A DNA stretch of 64,000 nucleotides, taken from positions 124,001 to 188,000 of the forward strand of contig NZ_JACHJN010000003.1 of assembly GCF_014203665.1 (NCBI RefSeq), written 5' to 3'. Shown here one piece after another: positions 9,102-19,962 of the stretch (position 1 is its first letter; each line of letters starts with the position of its first letter). Origin of the DNA: Saccharothrix tamanrassetensis (GTDB taxonomy: Bacteria; Actinomycetota; Actinomycetes; Mycobacteriales; Pseudonocardiaceae). The notes under the pieces are model-generated. The model was not told where the DNA came from and searched no databases. It saw only the letters and a list, made by a program, of their open reading frames with translations. The position numbers and the translations under genes were made by a program.

Positions 9102-9518
9102 ATGTTCGGCTCGGATCGCAGGTCGGATCGCCGGGTGGACGCCTTGCACCACCGGATCGGCGAGTTGGAGCGGCAAGTGGCCGCGCTGGCCGCGCAGGTG
9201 CGGGGGAACCGCCCGCTGCCCGCCGACGCGGCCCGGCCGGAGTCGTCGGGCGGTCCGCGCACCGACCACCGGCTGGACACCGTCTACCGGGCCGAGGTGC
9301 ACGGCTACGTGGCGGTCTACTTCGTCACCGGCCGTGTCGCGCGGGTGCGGCTGCTGGTCGGGACGGACTACCCGCCGACGCGCCTCGTGGGCATGGTGCA
9401 CGGGTCCGGCGACTCCTACGCGGGCACCGTCGTGCGGCCGGGCGAGTACTGGCTGGCCGAGTCGAACAACAAGCGGCCGAACCTGAGGTTCAACGTGCAC
9501 TTCACGCCGCTGTTCTGA
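9102..9518 (+). CDS. Uncharacterised coiled-coil protein, second of a tandem paralogue pair
   Basis: A 138-aa paralogue of the preceding gene. It has an N-terminal MFG start, a short coiled coil (LHHRIGELERQVAALAAQV), a variable linker, then YVAVYFVTGRVARVRLLVG, PPTRLVGMVHG, YAGTVVRPGEYWLAES and the identical C-terminal sequence HFTPLF. Conservation is concentrated in the C-terminal domain and the last six residues, which suggests that the tail is functional. It starts 32 bp after the first copy stops. Its stop overlaps the ATG of the truncated cadD remnant. Confidence 0.75.
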   Translation: MFGSDRRSDRRVDALHHRIGELERQVAALAAQVRGNRPLPADAARPESSGGPRTDHRLDTVYRAEVHGYVAVYFVTGRVARVRLLVGTDYPPTRLVGMVHGSGDSYAGTVVRPGEYWLAESNNKRPNLRFNVHFTPLF

Positions 9519-9667
9519 TGTCCCTGCCCGACCTCGGCCGCGCCATCGGCCTGTTCGCCGTCACGAACGTGGACGACATCGTGCTGTTGGCGCTGTTCTT
9601 CGCGCGGGGCGTGCCGCCGCCGAAGGTGGCGCTCGGCCAGTACCCGGGGTTCGTGCCGATCGGGTAG
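9518..9667 (+). pseudogene. 5' remnant of a CadD-family cadmium resistance transporter gene
   Basis: A 49-aa ORF whose sequence (IGLFAVTNVDDIVLLALFF, then VALGQYPGF) matches the start of CadD-type transporters: the TN.DD..LLALFF helix and the GQYLGF block. The full family is about 200 aa with several helices, so about three quarters of the protein is missing. It stops at TAG 9665 and is immediately followed by the chitinase terminator hairpin, so the 3' part has been deleted rather than frameshifted. It probably gives no functional product. Confidence 0.7.
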
Positions 9668-9670
9668 ACG

Positions 9671-9709
9671 GTGACGGGGGTGGCGTCGGACCTCCGCCAC
9701 CCCCGTCAC
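9671..9709 (-). terminator. Hairpin terminator of the chitinase gene
   Basis: Perfect 15-bp inverted repeat (9671-9685 with 9695-9709) with a 9-nt loop, ending 10 bp after the chitinase stop. There is no long T run, as is usual in high-GC actinomycetes. It could also stop transcripts arriving from the plus strand. Confidence 0.75.
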
Positions 9710-9718
9710 CTGCAGGGA

Positions 9719-11104
9719 TTACCCGGTGAAGCCCTTGAAGATGTTGGTGAACTCGTACTGCGACTGCGGGATGCTGCTGCACGTCGGGGAGATGCCGCCG
9801 CCGGGGCAGGAGCCGTTGTCGCGACCCACCGACCAGAACCCGAGCAGGCCGATCTTGTTCGCGTTCGCCCAGCTCACCAGCTTGTTCGCGTGGGCCTGGG
9901 TGAAGATCTTGCCGTTGAAGTTGCGGCCGATCATCGGGGTCACGCCGAGCAGGCGCTTGAGCTCCGCATCGGACTTGCCCGGCCAGATCGTCTTCATCTG
10001 CCGCAGCGAGCTCTCCGCCGCCGCGATCACCGCGTCGCCCCAGTCGGCGCGCGAGGAGCCGAACTCCATGGTCATCGGGTTCACCAGCACGGTGAGGCCC
10101 TTGGCCGCCGCGTTCTGCAGGATCTGCACCGAGTACGGGTCCATGCCGTAGTCGTCGCCCTGCACGCGCATCGTGTAGCTGATGGACGTGCCGCGCTCGG
10201 TCTGGAGCTTCTTCAGCGCCGTGTTGACCATGTCGTGCGGGATGGACGCTTCGACGTCGACGTCCAGGTGGTTGCTGCCGACCGCGTCCAGGACCTTCTT
10301 GTACGCGCCGAGCAGGGCGTCGGCGGTGGAGCACGAGTACTCCAGGTACGGTCCGGCCGCGCCGCCGGTCGCCACGATCACGTCGCCGCCCAGGGCCTTC
10401 AGCGCCTTGACGTCGTTGATGATCCGGCTGTCGTTGAGCGGGATGGTGCCGCCCCACGACGGGTTGCAGCCGGAGCTGTCGGCCAGCGCGAACGCGAGCG
10501 TGAACACCTTCTGGCCCGTCGCGCGGGCCACCGACTCCAGCGACGGCGTGGGCATCGTGATGTCCACGTACGGCGCGGACTTGATGCTGCCGGGCGGCAC
10601 GGTGGTGGTGGTCGTGCTCGTCGTCGTGGTCGTGCTGGTCGACGTCGTGGTGCTGGTGGACGTCGTGGTCGACGTCGTCGTCGAAGTCGTGGTGGTCGTG
10701 CCGCCACCGGCGCAGGGCTGGCCGTTGAGCTTGCAGTTCGACGGCAGGCCGGTGCCACTGGCGAGGAACCCGAACGAGGCGGAGGCCCCGGACGCGACCG
10801 CGCCGTTGTACTCGCGGTTGGTGAACGTGTGGTGGTTGCCGGAGCTGGCCAGCGTGGCGTCCCAGTAGGACCCCGGCTTGGTGCCCGCCGGCAGGTCGAA
10901 CTCCAGTTTCCAGCCGGTCAGCGGCGTGCTGCCGGCGGTGATCGTGTACTTGCCCTGGTAGCCCGAACCCCAGGAGGCGTCCTGGGTGAACACGGCCGTC
11001 GGGGTCGCCGCCGCGCCCGCGGGGGCGGCCAGCAGCAGCCCACCGATGACGGTGGCCGCGACACCGGCCGCCAGTGCGGCCAGGCCTTTGCGCTTGTTCG
11101 ACAT
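9719..11104 (-). CDS. Secreted chitinase: CBM2 plus GH18 catalytic domain
   Basis: A 461-aa exported enzyme cleaving beta-1,4 bonds of chitin. Residues 1-32 are a Sec signal peptide ending in AGAAA. About 34-130 is a CBM2 carbohydrate-binding module (GWKLEFDLP, SFGFLASG, LNGQPC). About 135-170 is a Thr/Ser linker of almost pure TTST repeats. From about 175 to the end is a GH18 barrel. LDVDVE carries the DxDxE motif with E285 as acid/base. The ATG at 11104 is preceded by a GGGAG ribosome-binding site and starts directly at the signal peptide. Further upstream in-frame codons have no such support. Two DasR-like operators lie in the promoter region, so expression should respond to N-acetylglucosamine or chitin. 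Confidence 0.93.
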   Translation of the reverse strand: MSNKRKGLAALAAGVAATVIGGLLLAAPAGAAATPTAVFTQDASWGSGYQGKYTITAGSTPLTGWKLEFDLPAGTKPGSYWDATLASSGNHHTFTNREYNGAVASGASASFGFLASGTGLPSNCKLNGQPCAGGGTTTTTSTTTSTTTSTSTTTSTSTTTTTSTTTTTVPPGSIKSAPYVDITMPTPSLESVARATGQKVFTLAFALADSSGCNPSWGGTIPLNDSRIINDVKALKALGGDVIVATGGAAGPYLEYSCSTADALLGAYKKVLDAVGSNHLDVDVEASIPHDMVNTALKKLQTERGTSISYTMRVQGDDYGMDPYSVQILQNAAAKGLTVLVNPMTMEFGSSRADWGDAVIAAAESSLRQMKTIWPGKSDAELKRLLGVTPMIGRNFNGKIFTQAHANKLVSWANANKIGLLGFWSVGRDNGSCPGGGISPTCSSIPQSQYEFTNIFKGFTG

Positions 11105-11228
11105 CGCACTTGCTCCCGTGGCAGGGGGACGGGTTTGGAAGTGGTGCGGGAGCGCGGGGCGCGGCACGCCCCCACACCACGTCGTGTGCGGTGCCGTCGC
11201 AACTGTCAGCACCGACAAGGTGACCGTA

Positions 11229-11265
11229 GGTGGCCTAGACCACCTCGTCAATGGGTCTAGACCTT
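11229..11265. promoter_or_regulatory. Two DasR-type (dre) operator sites
   Basis: Site 1 (11229-11244, GGTGGCCTAGACCACC) is a near-perfect palindrome. Site 2 has a perfect GGTCTAGACC core at 11254-11263. Both match the known Streptomyces DasR responsive element built on TGGTCTAGACCA, which controls chitinase genes. They lie 125 to 160 bp before the chitinase start and 46 to 82 bp before the MetE-like start, so they could affect either. Confidence 0.75.
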
Positions 11266-11310
11266 TTCTGTCTTCACCCTGTGGAAACCGGGGGTGGGAG
11301 ACTGTGCCCC

Positions 11311-12321
11311 GTGGATGCTGCCCCCTGGCCCGCCGGCATTGCGACCGGCATCGGTTCTCTGCCCGGCACGGACCCCCTGGAGGCTGCGCGGATCGTCCTC
11401 GGCGAGCTGCCCGACCTCCCCCACCTGCCCGAACTCCCCGCGCGGGGGATCGGGGCGGACGTCGTCGGCCGCACCGCCGGCCTCCTGGTGGACCTGCCGG
11501 TGGAGGTCGTGACGTCCGGCTACCGGACCGCCGCGCACCCTGGTCGGGACCACCGCCGTGCGGTGGACCTGCTGCGCCGCGACCTGGACGCGTTCGAGGA
11601 GGCGGCCGACGGGTTGACGCCGTCGGTGGTGAAGGTCCAGGCGGCCGGGCCGTGGACGCTGACCGCCGGCATCGAGCTGGCGCGCGGGCACCGGGTGCTG
11701 ACCGACAAGGGCGCGCTGCGGGAGTTCGCCGCGTCGCTGACCGAAGGGCTCGCCCGGCACGTGGCCGAGGTGGCGAAGCGGACCGGCGCGCGGGTGGTCG
11801 TGCAGCTGGACGAGCCGACGCTGCCCGCCGTGCTGCGCGGTCTGCTGCCCACGCCGTCGAAGCTCGGCACGGTGGCGGCGGTGCCGGAGCCGGACGCGCG
11901 GTCGCTGCTCCAGTCCGTGATCGAGGGCGTCGGGGCGGACGTGGTGGTGCACTGCTGCGCGCCCAGGCCGCCGATCACGCTGCTGCGCGAGGCGGGCGCG
12001 AAGGCGATCGCGTTCGACGTGAACGTGCTCGACGCGGAGCTGTGGGACCAGGTCGGCGAGGCGTGGGAGGAGCGCACGACGCTGTTCCTGGGTGTGACGC
12101 CGAGCGTCGACCCGGGGCACCCGCCCGACCTGCGCTCGGTGGCGAAGCCGGCGCTGGACCTGGCGGACCGCTTGGGTTTCCCGCGATCGGTGCTGGCTTC
12201 GCACGCGGTGCCGACACCGTCCTGCGGGCTGGCCGGCGCGACCGCCGCGTGGGTGCGGCGGGCGCTGGCGCTGACCCGGGACGTGGGCAAGGCGTTCGTG
12301 GAACCGCCCGAGGAGCGGTGA
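11311..12321 (+). CDS. MetE C-terminal-like (cobalamin-independent methionine synthase family) protein
   Basis: A 336-aa cytosolic protein related to the C-terminal catalytic half of MetE. The zinc-site region HCCAPRPPITLLREAG and QLDEPTLPAVL recall the UROD/MetE barrel. The N-terminal half of full MetE (folate binding) is absent. GTG 11311 lies about 12 nt after GGGAG and gives IATGIGSLPGTD close to the start, like the homologue that precedes ligA in mycobacteria. Its methyl acceptor and donor are unknown, so true methionine synthase activity is uncertain. It is divergent from the chitinase gene with DasR-like sites between. Confidence 0.85.
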   Translation: MDAAPWPAGIATGIGSLPGTDPLEAARIVLGELPDLPHLPELPARGIGADVVGRTAGLLVDLPVEVVTSGYRTAAHPGRDHRRAVDLLRRDLDAFEEAADGLTPSVVKVQAAGPWTLTAGIELARGHRVLTDKGALREFAASLTEGLARHVAEVAKRTGARVVVQLDEPTLPAVLRGLLPTPSKLGTVAAVPEPDARSLLQSVIEGVGADVVVHCCAPRPPITLLREAGAKAIAFDVNVLDAELWDQVGEAWEERTTLFLGVTPSVDPGHPPDLRSVAKPALDLADRLGFPRSVLASHAVPTPSCGLAGATAAWVRRALALTRDVGKAFVEPPEER

Positions 12322-12440
12322 CCGGTTCATCCGAGGCCGGCGACCGGACGGCCCGAGGGCCGGTCACCGAACCGCCCGACGGTCGGCAACGGGTCCGCCC
12401 GAGGGCTGGCTACCGGCCCGGCCGGCGGCTAGTCTTCCCC

Positions 12441-12466
12441 TCAATTAGGGAAGTTTCTTTACTAAG
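12441..12466 (+). promoter_or_regulatory. AT-rich promoter region of the GH9 gene
   Basis: An isolated AT-rich stretch (AATTAGGG, then AAGTTTCTTTACTAA) in otherwise about 75 percent GC spacer, 31 bp before the GH9 start. Such GGAAGTTTCTT-like sequences precede secreted glycosidase genes in related actinomycetes (recall). The rest of the 12322-12496 spacer shows nothing. Confidence 0.35.
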
Positions 12467-12496
12467 GCCACCGCCGCCGGCCGGAGCGGAGGTTCC

Positions 12497-14338
12497 ATGC
12501 GGTTCCCACGATGGGCGCTGGCGCTTGCCCTGATCGGCTCGGTGTCGGCGGTGCCCGCGCACGCGTCGCCGGTCGGACAGGTGCGGCTGGACCAGGTCGG
12601 GTACGGCACGTTCGAGTCGAAGCAGGCCTACCTGATGACGCCCTCGGCGGTGGGCGGCCGGTTCTCCGTAATCGACGCGCGGGGTCGCACCGCGTGGTCC
12701 GGCCGGGTCGGCGGGTCGCTGGGCGGGTGGAGCGGGAAGTACGCGGCGGTGCAGCCGATCGACTTCTCCGGCCTGGTCAGGGCGGGCACGTACCGGATCA
12801 GGGCCGGTGGCGTGACGTCACCGCCGTTCAGGATCGGTGCGGACCTGTTCTCTTCGGTCGCGGACCGCACCGTGGAGTTCTTCCAGGCGCAGCGGGACGG
12901 TTCGGACGTCATCCCCGGCAGGTTGGGTCGCAAGCCGGCCCACCTGACCGACCGCGCCGCGACCGTCTACGACACGCCGGTGTTCCGCGGCGACGGCGGC
13001 GACGAGCTGGCCGAACCGTTGCGGCCGACGGGCTTGACCGTCGACGTGGAGGGCGGCTGGTTCGACGCGGGCGACTTCGTGAAGTTCACCCACGCCTCCG
13101 CGTACTCGACGGCGTCCATGCTGTTCGCTCAGCGCGACGGGGCGAACCCGGCGCTGGCCGCCGAGACCCGGTTCGGCCTGCGGTGGCTGGACAAGGTCTG
13201 GGACGCCGACCGGAAGGTGCTCTACGCGCAGGTCGGCATCGGCACCGGCAGCCCCGAGCACGGCTTCGTGGGCGACCACGACGTGTGGCGGCTGCCGGAG
13301 GACGACGACCAGCTCGACGTGAAGCCGGGCGACGAGAAGTACTTCATCAAGCACCGCCCCGTCTTCGCGGCCAACAAGCCGGGGGAGCCGATCAGCCCCA
13401 ACCTGGTCGGCCGCGTCACGGCGTCGTTCGCCCTGGCCGCCCAGATCGAGGCCCGGCGCGACCCCCGGTCGGCCCGTTCCCACCTGGACCAGGCCGCGTC
13501 GCTGTTCGCGTCGGCCAAGACCACCGACGTCGGCGAGTTGGTGACGGCGTTCCCGCACGCCTACTACCCGGAGGACTCCTGGGCCGACGACATGGAGTTC
13601 GGCGCGACCCAGTTGGCGCTGGCGGGCAAGGCGTTGCGCGACCCGCGTGCCACCGGTTGGGCGCGGGCGGCGACCCACTGGGCGGCGGTCCACCTGGCCA
13701 GTGGCGACACCGACACGCTGAACGTCTACAACACCAGTGCCCTGGGGCACTACGACCTGGTGCGCCTGCTGCGCGCCGGCATCCCGGGTGCCGAGGTGAC
13801 CGAGGCGCAGCTCGTCGGCGACCTCCGGCGACAGCTCCAGTCCGGTGTGGACAGTGCCGCGTCGAGTCCGTTCCGCACGGCGGCGAGCGTGTCGTCGTTC
13901 GACGTGGCGACCCGCAGCTTCGGCTTCGCCGCCACCGCGCGGCTCTACCGCGCGCTGACGCGGGACCGCTCGTTCGACGCTTTCGGTGTCCGGCAGCGGA
14001 ACTTCACGCTGGGCGCGAACGCCTGGGGCACCACGCTCGTCGTGGGCGTCGGCAGCCGGTTCCCGGAGTGCCCGCACCACCAGGCGGCGAACCTGTCCGG
14101 CGACCCGGACGGCGGGCACCGGGTGCTGGTCGGCGGCGTGGTCAACGGGCCGAACGCGGCGGAGCTGTTCGCGGACCTGGGTGAGATGCCCGAGGGGGCG
14201 ATCCCCTGCACCAAGCCCTACACCAGGGAGTTCGACTCGGCGTCGTCGCGGTTCGTGGACGAGTTGACGTCGTGGCCGAGTTCCGAACCGGCGATCGACT
14301 TCACCGCGACGGCCGTGCTGGCGTTCTCCCTGGCGTAG
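12497..14338 (+). CDS. Secreted GH9 family endoglucanase/cellulase
   Basis: A 613-aa exported enzyme. The signal peptide covers residues 1-24 (ending VPAHAS). About 28-115 is an Ig-like CelD N-terminal domain (VRLDQVGYGTFESKQAYL). About 120-610 is the GH9 alpha/alpha barrel. The motif GGWFDAGDFVKF contributes D190 and D193 (base and nucleophilic-water residues). VVGVGSRFPECPHHQ is the conserved His loop, and E597 near the C-terminus is the proton donor. No cellulose-binding module is attached, which is unusual for GH9 enzymes acting on crystalline cellulose and suggests soluble or amorphous substrate. GGAGGTTCC just upstream serves as ribosome-binding site. Confidence 0.92.
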   Translation: MRFPRWALALALIGSVSAVPAHASPVGQVRLDQVGYGTFESKQAYLMTPSAVGGRFSVIDARGRTAWSGRVGGSLGGWSGKYAAVQPIDFSGLVRAGTYRIRAGGVTSPPFRIGADLFSSVADRTVEFFQAQRDGSDVIPGRLGRKPAHLTDRAATVYDTPVFRGDGGDELAEPLRPTGLTVDVEGGWFDAGDFVKFTHASAYSTASMLFAQRDGANPALAAETRFGLRWLDKVWDADRKVLYAQVGIGTGSPEHGFVGDHDVWRLPEDDDQLDVKPGDEKYFIKHRPVFAANKPGEPISPNLVGRVTASFALAAQIEARRDPRSARSHLDQAASLFASAKTTDVGELVTAFPHAYYPEDSWADDMEFGATQLALAGKALRDPRATGWARAATHWAAVHLASGDTDTLNVYNTSALGHYDLVRLLRAGIPGAEVTEAQLVGDLRRQLQSGVDSAASSPFRTAASVSSFDVATRSFGFAATARLYRALTRDRSFDAFGVRQRNFTLGANAWGTTLVVGVGSRFPECPHHQAANLSGDPDGGHRVLVGGVVNGPNAAELFADLGEMPEGAIPCTKPYTREFDSASSRFVDELTSWPSSEPAIDFTATAVLAFSLA

Positions 14339-14348
14339 GGGGCACGCG

Positions 14349-14855
14349 TCACAGGCGTTCGAACGGCTCCGCGTACCGGAAGGGCCCGCGCAGGTTCGGG
14401 CTGTAGGAGTGCAGGGTCCGCACCTGGAAGTACGGGCCCCACTCCGGGTTCGGCGGCTCGATCCCGCACTGCCCGGCCGGTCGGAAGCCGAAGCGGGAGT
14501 AGTACCCCGGGTCGCCGAGCAGGGCCACCAGCGGTTCGCCGAGGGCGTCGGCCGCGCCGAGCACGGCGTGCACCAAGGCCTTGCCGACGCCCTGCCGCTG
14601 GTGGTCCGGCCGCACGCCGAGCGGGCCGAGGCCGAGGGCGGGCGCGCCGTTCACGGTGGCCCGCGTGCACACCACGTGCCCGACGACCTCGCCGGTCGGG
14701 CTCTCGGCGACCAGGGACAGCGCCGGGATCCAACCGGCGTCACCGCGCAGTTCGGTCACCAGCCAGGCCTCGCCGCCGGGGTTGGCGGCGAACGCGGCGT
14801 CGGTGACGTCGGTGATCGCCTTGACGTCGTCTGGTGTCTCGCGTCTGATCAGCAC
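14349..14855 (-). CDS. GNAT family N-acetyltransferase
   Basis: A 168-aa cytosolic acetyl-CoA-dependent acyltransferase. [20 protein letters not shown] is motif A with the pyrophosphate-binding QRQGVG loop. YYSRFGF and the WGPYFQV block are like YhbS-type GNATs. The start is GTG 14855, exactly 6 nt after TAGGCT (14867-14862), a leaderless promoter. Substrate unknown. It ends 10 bp from the stop of the convergent GH9 gene and lies head-to-tail with the LysR gene, separated by 9 bp, so the -10 box lies inside the end of that gene. Confidence 0.9.
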   Translation of the reverse strand: MLIRRETPDDVKAITDVTDAAFAANPGGEAWLVTELRGDAGWIPALSLVAESPTGEVVGHVVCTRATVNGAPALGLGPLGVRPDHQRQGVGKALVHAVLGAADALGEPLVALLGDPGYYSRFGFRPAGQCGIEPPNPEWGPYFQVRTLHSYSPNLRGPFRYAEPFERL

Positions 14856-14864
14856 CGGGCGAGC

Positions 14865-15770
14865 CTACGGCGTCGTCAGGTGCACACCCGACGGCATTTC
14901 CGCGCCGCGCAGGAATCCCAGCAGCACGCTCTGGAAAGCCCGCGCGGCGGTGGTCGGGGCCACGTCCGTCCGGTGCGCCAGGCCCACCGTTCGGGTGGTG
15001 CTGGGGGCGAGCGGTGTGCCGTGCAGTGACCTGGCCGCGAGCACCGTGCTCGGCACGATGGCCACTCCCAGGCCCACTTCGACGAAGCGCAGCACGGCGT
15101 CCATCTCCCCGCCCTCCACCGCGAACTGCGGTTCGAAGCCCGCGCTCCGGCACGCCGCCAGCGTCGTCTCGCGCAGGTCGTAGCCGGGCCGGAACATCAC
15201 GAGCGGGTGGTTCTCCAGGTCCGTCAGGCGCATCCGGTCGACGCCCAGCGGTTGCGCGGAGGCGACCACGAGTTCCTCCCGCAGGACGGGCACGACGGTC
15301 AACGCCCGGTGCGAGTCGGCCGGTGACACGATGACCAGCGCCAGGTCCAGTTCGCCGGCCTCCAGCGCCTGCACCAGGTCCCGTGACCCGCTCTCGGTGA
15401 CGGCCACCCGGATCCCCGGGTAGGCGTCGTGGTAACGCTTGATGACGTCGGCGAACAGGCTGCCGCACAGGCTCGGCGTCGCCCCGACCCGCACCCGGCC
15501 GCGCTTGAGCCCGACCAGCTCGGCGACCTCCAGCCGGGCGGTGTCCACATCGGACAGGATGCGGCCGGCCACCGGCAGCAGCGCCTCGCCGGCCGGGGTG
15601 AGCGTGATGTTGCCGCGCGCCCGGCTGAACAGCTCCGCGCCGAGCTCCTTCTCCAGGGCGTGGATCTGCTTGGACAGTGAGGGCTGCGCCACACGGACCT
15701 CTTCGGCGGCCTTGGTGAAGTGCCGCGTCCGGGCCACTGCCAGGAAGTACACCAACTGCTGGAGGGTCAT
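14865..15770 (-). CDS. LysR family transcriptional regulator, divergent from sdhCAB
   Basis: A 301-aa regulator. The N-terminal winged helix covers residues 1-60 (LQQLVYFLAVARTRHFTKAAEEV, then QPSLSKQIHALEKELG). A co-inducer-binding domain from about 90 follows, with the typical TPSLCGSLFADVI start. It resembles CynR/CysL-type members. ATG 15770 is 6 nt after TAGTCT on the minus strand (leaderless). The divergent sdhC start is 72 bp away with overlapping promoter space, so autoregulation and control of succinate dehydrogenase are reasonable inferences. The effector is unknown. Confidence 0.9.
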   Translation of the reverse strand: MTLQQLVYFLAVARTRHFTKAAEEVRVAQPSLSKQIHALEKELGAELFSRARGNITLTPAGEALLPVAGRILSDVDTARLEVAELVGLKRGRVRVGATPSLCGSLFADVIKRYHDAYPGIRVAVTESGSRDLVQALEAGELDLALVIVSPADSHRALTVVPVLREELVVASAQPLGVDRMRLTDLENHPLVMFRPGYDLRETTLAACRSAGFEPQFAVEGGEMDAVLRFVEVGLGVAIVPSTVLAARSLHGTPLAPSTTRTVGLAHRTDVAPTTAARAFQSVLLGFLRGAEMPSGVHLTTP

Positions 15771-15842
15771 AGCCCCAGACTATCGTCGAGCAGCCCACGA
15801 TGTATTGGACGACTTGTCACGTCGGTTCCTAGCGTCGTGGTC

Positions 15843-16472
15843 GTGGACACGATCCGGCTCTACCGCAGCACGATCGGCAAGAAGGCCGTCATGGCGGTCA
15901 CCGGGGCCGCGTTGTTCCTCTACGTCGTCGCGCACATGATCGGGAACCTGGCGGTGTTCGCCGGTCCCGACGCGCTCGACGCGTACGGGCGGTGGCTGCG
16001 CGACATCGGGGTGGTGTGGCCGGTACGGGTCGGGCTGCTCGCGGCCGTCGTGCTGCACTTCGTGGCCGCCTACCAGCTGACCGCGCGAGCCCGCCGGGCC
16101 CGTGGCCGCTACCGGCACCGACGGGTCGTGCAGGGCTCCTACGCGGCGCGCACGATGCGTTGGGGCGGCGTGATCATCGCGCTGTTCGTGGTCTACCACC
16201 TGCTCGACCTCACCGTCGGGGTGCTCAACCCGAACGGTGTGCCGGGCGCGATCCACGCCAACGTCGTCGCCGACTTCCAGCACTGGTACGTGGTGCTGGC
16301 CTACACGGTCGCCGTGCTGGCCCTGGGTTTCCACATCCGGCACGGCGTGTGGAGCGCCACCCAGACGTTGGGCGTCACCACGTCACGAGTCGTCGGACTG
16401 GGTGTGGCGGTCGTGGTCTGCGCCGGTTTCCTCTCCGTCCCCTTCGCCGTCTTCACCGGATTGGTGAGCTGA
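15843..16472 (+). CDS. sdhC: Succinate dehydrogenase cytochrome b subunit
   Basis: A 209-aa five-helix membrane anchor of the type-B (di-heme, SdhC only, no SdhD) succinate:menaquinone oxidoreductase. Histidines within helices ([32 protein letters not shown]) provide heme ligands. The charged start [21 protein letters not shown] is typical. Several GTG codons are possible. GTG 15843 lies 7 nt after TAGCGT (15830-15835) and is preferred as a leaderless start. It is the first gene of the sdhCAB operon, separated from sdhA by 1 bp. Confidence 0.92.
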   Translation: MDTIRLYRSTIGKKAVMAVTGAALFLYVVAHMIGNLAVFAGPDALDAYGRWLRDIGVVWPVRVGLLAAVVLHFVAAYQLTARARRARGRYRHRRVVQGSYAARTMRWGGVIIALFVVYHLLDLTVGVLNPNGVPGAIHANVVADFQHWYVVLAYTVAVLALGFHIRHGVWSATQTLGVTTSRVVGLGVAVVVCAGFLSVPFAVFTGLVS

Positions 16473-16473
16473 C

Positions 16474-18380
<1,907 letters not shown>

Positions 18381-18384
<4 letters not shown>

Positions 18385-19127
18385 AACTCACTTTGCGGAT
18401 CTGGCGGCAGAGCGGCGCCACCGGGCGGCTGGTCGAGTACCCGCTCGACGACCTGTCGCCGGACATGTCGTTCCTGGAAGCGCTGGACGTGCTCAACGAA
18501 CGGCTCGTGCTGGCCGGTGAGGAACCGGTGGCGTTCGACCACGACTGCCGTGAAGGCATCTGCGGCATGTGCGGGGTGATGATCAACGGTGTCGCGCACG
18601 GCCCGCAGAAGGCGACCACGGCGTGCCAGTTGCACCTGCGGCACTTCGAGGACGGCGACGTGCTGACCGTGGAGCCGTGGCGGGCCGAACCGTTCCCGGT
18701 GGTGCGGGACCTCGTGGTGGACCGCTCGGCGTTCGACCGGATCGTGGCCGCCGGCGGGTACATCAGCGTGCCGGCGGGCAGCGCGCCGGACGCCCACGCC
18801 ACGCCCGTGCCGAAGCCGGACGCGGACACCGCGTTCGAGGCGGCGGCGTGCATCGGCTGCGGCGCCTGCGTCGCCGCGTGCCCGAACGGTTCGGCGATGC
18901 TGTTCACCGCCGCGAAGGCCACCCACCTCGGGGTCCTGCCACAAGGGCAGCCCGAGCGGTACTCGCGGGCGCGGGACATGGTGGCCGAGCACGACGCGCT
19001 GGGGTTCGGCGGCTGCACCAACGCGGGGGAGTGCACCCCGGCGTGCCCCAAGGGGATCCCGCTGATCACGATCGCCCGGCTCAACGCCGACCTGCTGCGC
19101 GCTCACACCAGCCGCAGCGACAGGTAG
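18381..19127 (+). CDS. sdhB: Succinate dehydrogenase iron-sulfur subunit
   Basis: A 248-aa electron-transfer subunit. [10 protein letters not shown] plus a downstream Cys bind the [2Fe-2S] cluster, [12 protein letters not shown] the [4Fe-4S] cluster and [16 protein letters not shown] the [3Fe-4S] cluster. The order is as expected, N-terminal plant-ferredoxin domain then bacterial ferredoxin domain. Start GTG 18381 overlaps the sdhA stop. Its last 25 bases overlap the convergent YeiH-family gene, so the two mRNAs would be complementary at their 3' ends. Confidence 0.95.
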
Positions 19128-19951
19128 CCGACCGAGCACACCAGCAGCGTCGACAGCAGTCCTAGCAGCAGGGCACGGGGTCCGGTCGCGAGCAGGCCGC
19201 GCGGCCGGACCGCCGTGCCGAGCCCGAACATCGCCGCCGCGAACAGCACGGTGGTCGCCGTCCTGGTGACGTCCAGCGCGCCGGCGGGTACCAGCTCCGT
19301 CGACCGCAGCACGACCATCGCCAGGAACCCCACCAGGAACAGCGGCACCAGCGGGCCCCGCCGCCGGTTCACGCCCGCCGCGATCGGCGCGAGCAGCGCC
19401 ACCCGGCTCAGCTTGACCGCCATGGCCGTCGCCGCACCGGCCGTGGGCGCCGCGGCGGCGACCTGCGCCACCTCGTGCACGCTCAGCCCGATCCACTCCG
19501 GCGACGCGTCCAGCAGCGGCAGGGTGATCATGGTCAGGGTGCCGAACAGCGTCACCAGGGCGACGCTCGTGGCGACGTGCTCCTCGTCCCGCTCCGACGA
19601 CACGGCCGCGATCGCCGACGCGCCGCAGATCGAGAACCCGCTGGCCACCAGCACGCACAGGCCGCGGGGCAGTCGCAGGCGCCTGCCCATCCAGAGCGTG
19701 CCGAAGAACGTGGCACCGACCGTGACGACCGCCGCGAGCAGGACGCCCGGCCCCAGGTCGACCAGTTGCGGGATGGACAGTTGCAGACCGAGCAGCACCA
19801 CGCCCGCCCGCAGCAGCCTCCTGGTGACGGGCGCGAGATCGGGCAGTCGTCCACCGACCAGGACCCCCAGCAGCAACGCGGCGATGAGCACGTGACCGAG
19901 CCTGTGCCCGCACGAGGGGCGCCGGTAGCCCGCGGTTGACGATGAAGTCAT
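19103..19951 (-). CDS. YeiH/UPF0324 family putative sulfate exporter
   Basis: A 282-aa membrane protein with about nine hydrophobic segments. [12 protein letters not shown] and [11 protein letters not shown] are hallmark motifs of the family. Family members usually have 310-350 residues and one more N-terminal helix. Here the LysR gene starts 11 bp upstream, leaving no room for it, so the protein appears N-terminally short. The ATG is preceded by TAGCCC with a 6-nt spacer (leaderless type). It pairs with a divergent LysR gene, as yeiH pairs with yeiE in enterobacteria. Transport of sulfate or sulfonates is inferred only. Confidence 0.85.
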   Translation of the reverse strand: MTSSSTAGYRRPSCGHRLGHVLIAALLLGVLVGGRLPDLAPVTRRLLRAGVVLLGLQLSIPQLVDLGPGVLLAAVVTVGATFFGTLWMGRRLRLPRGLCVLVASGFSICGASAIAAVSSERDEEHVATSVALVTLFGTLTMITLPLLDASPEWIGLSVHEVAQVAAAAPTAGAATAMAVKLSRVALLAPIAAGVNRRRGPLVPLFLVGFLAMVVLRSTELVPAGALDVTRTATTVLFAAAMFGLGTAVRPRGLLATGPRALLLGLLSTLLVCSVGYLSLRLV

Positions 19952-19962
19952 ACCCTGGGGCT

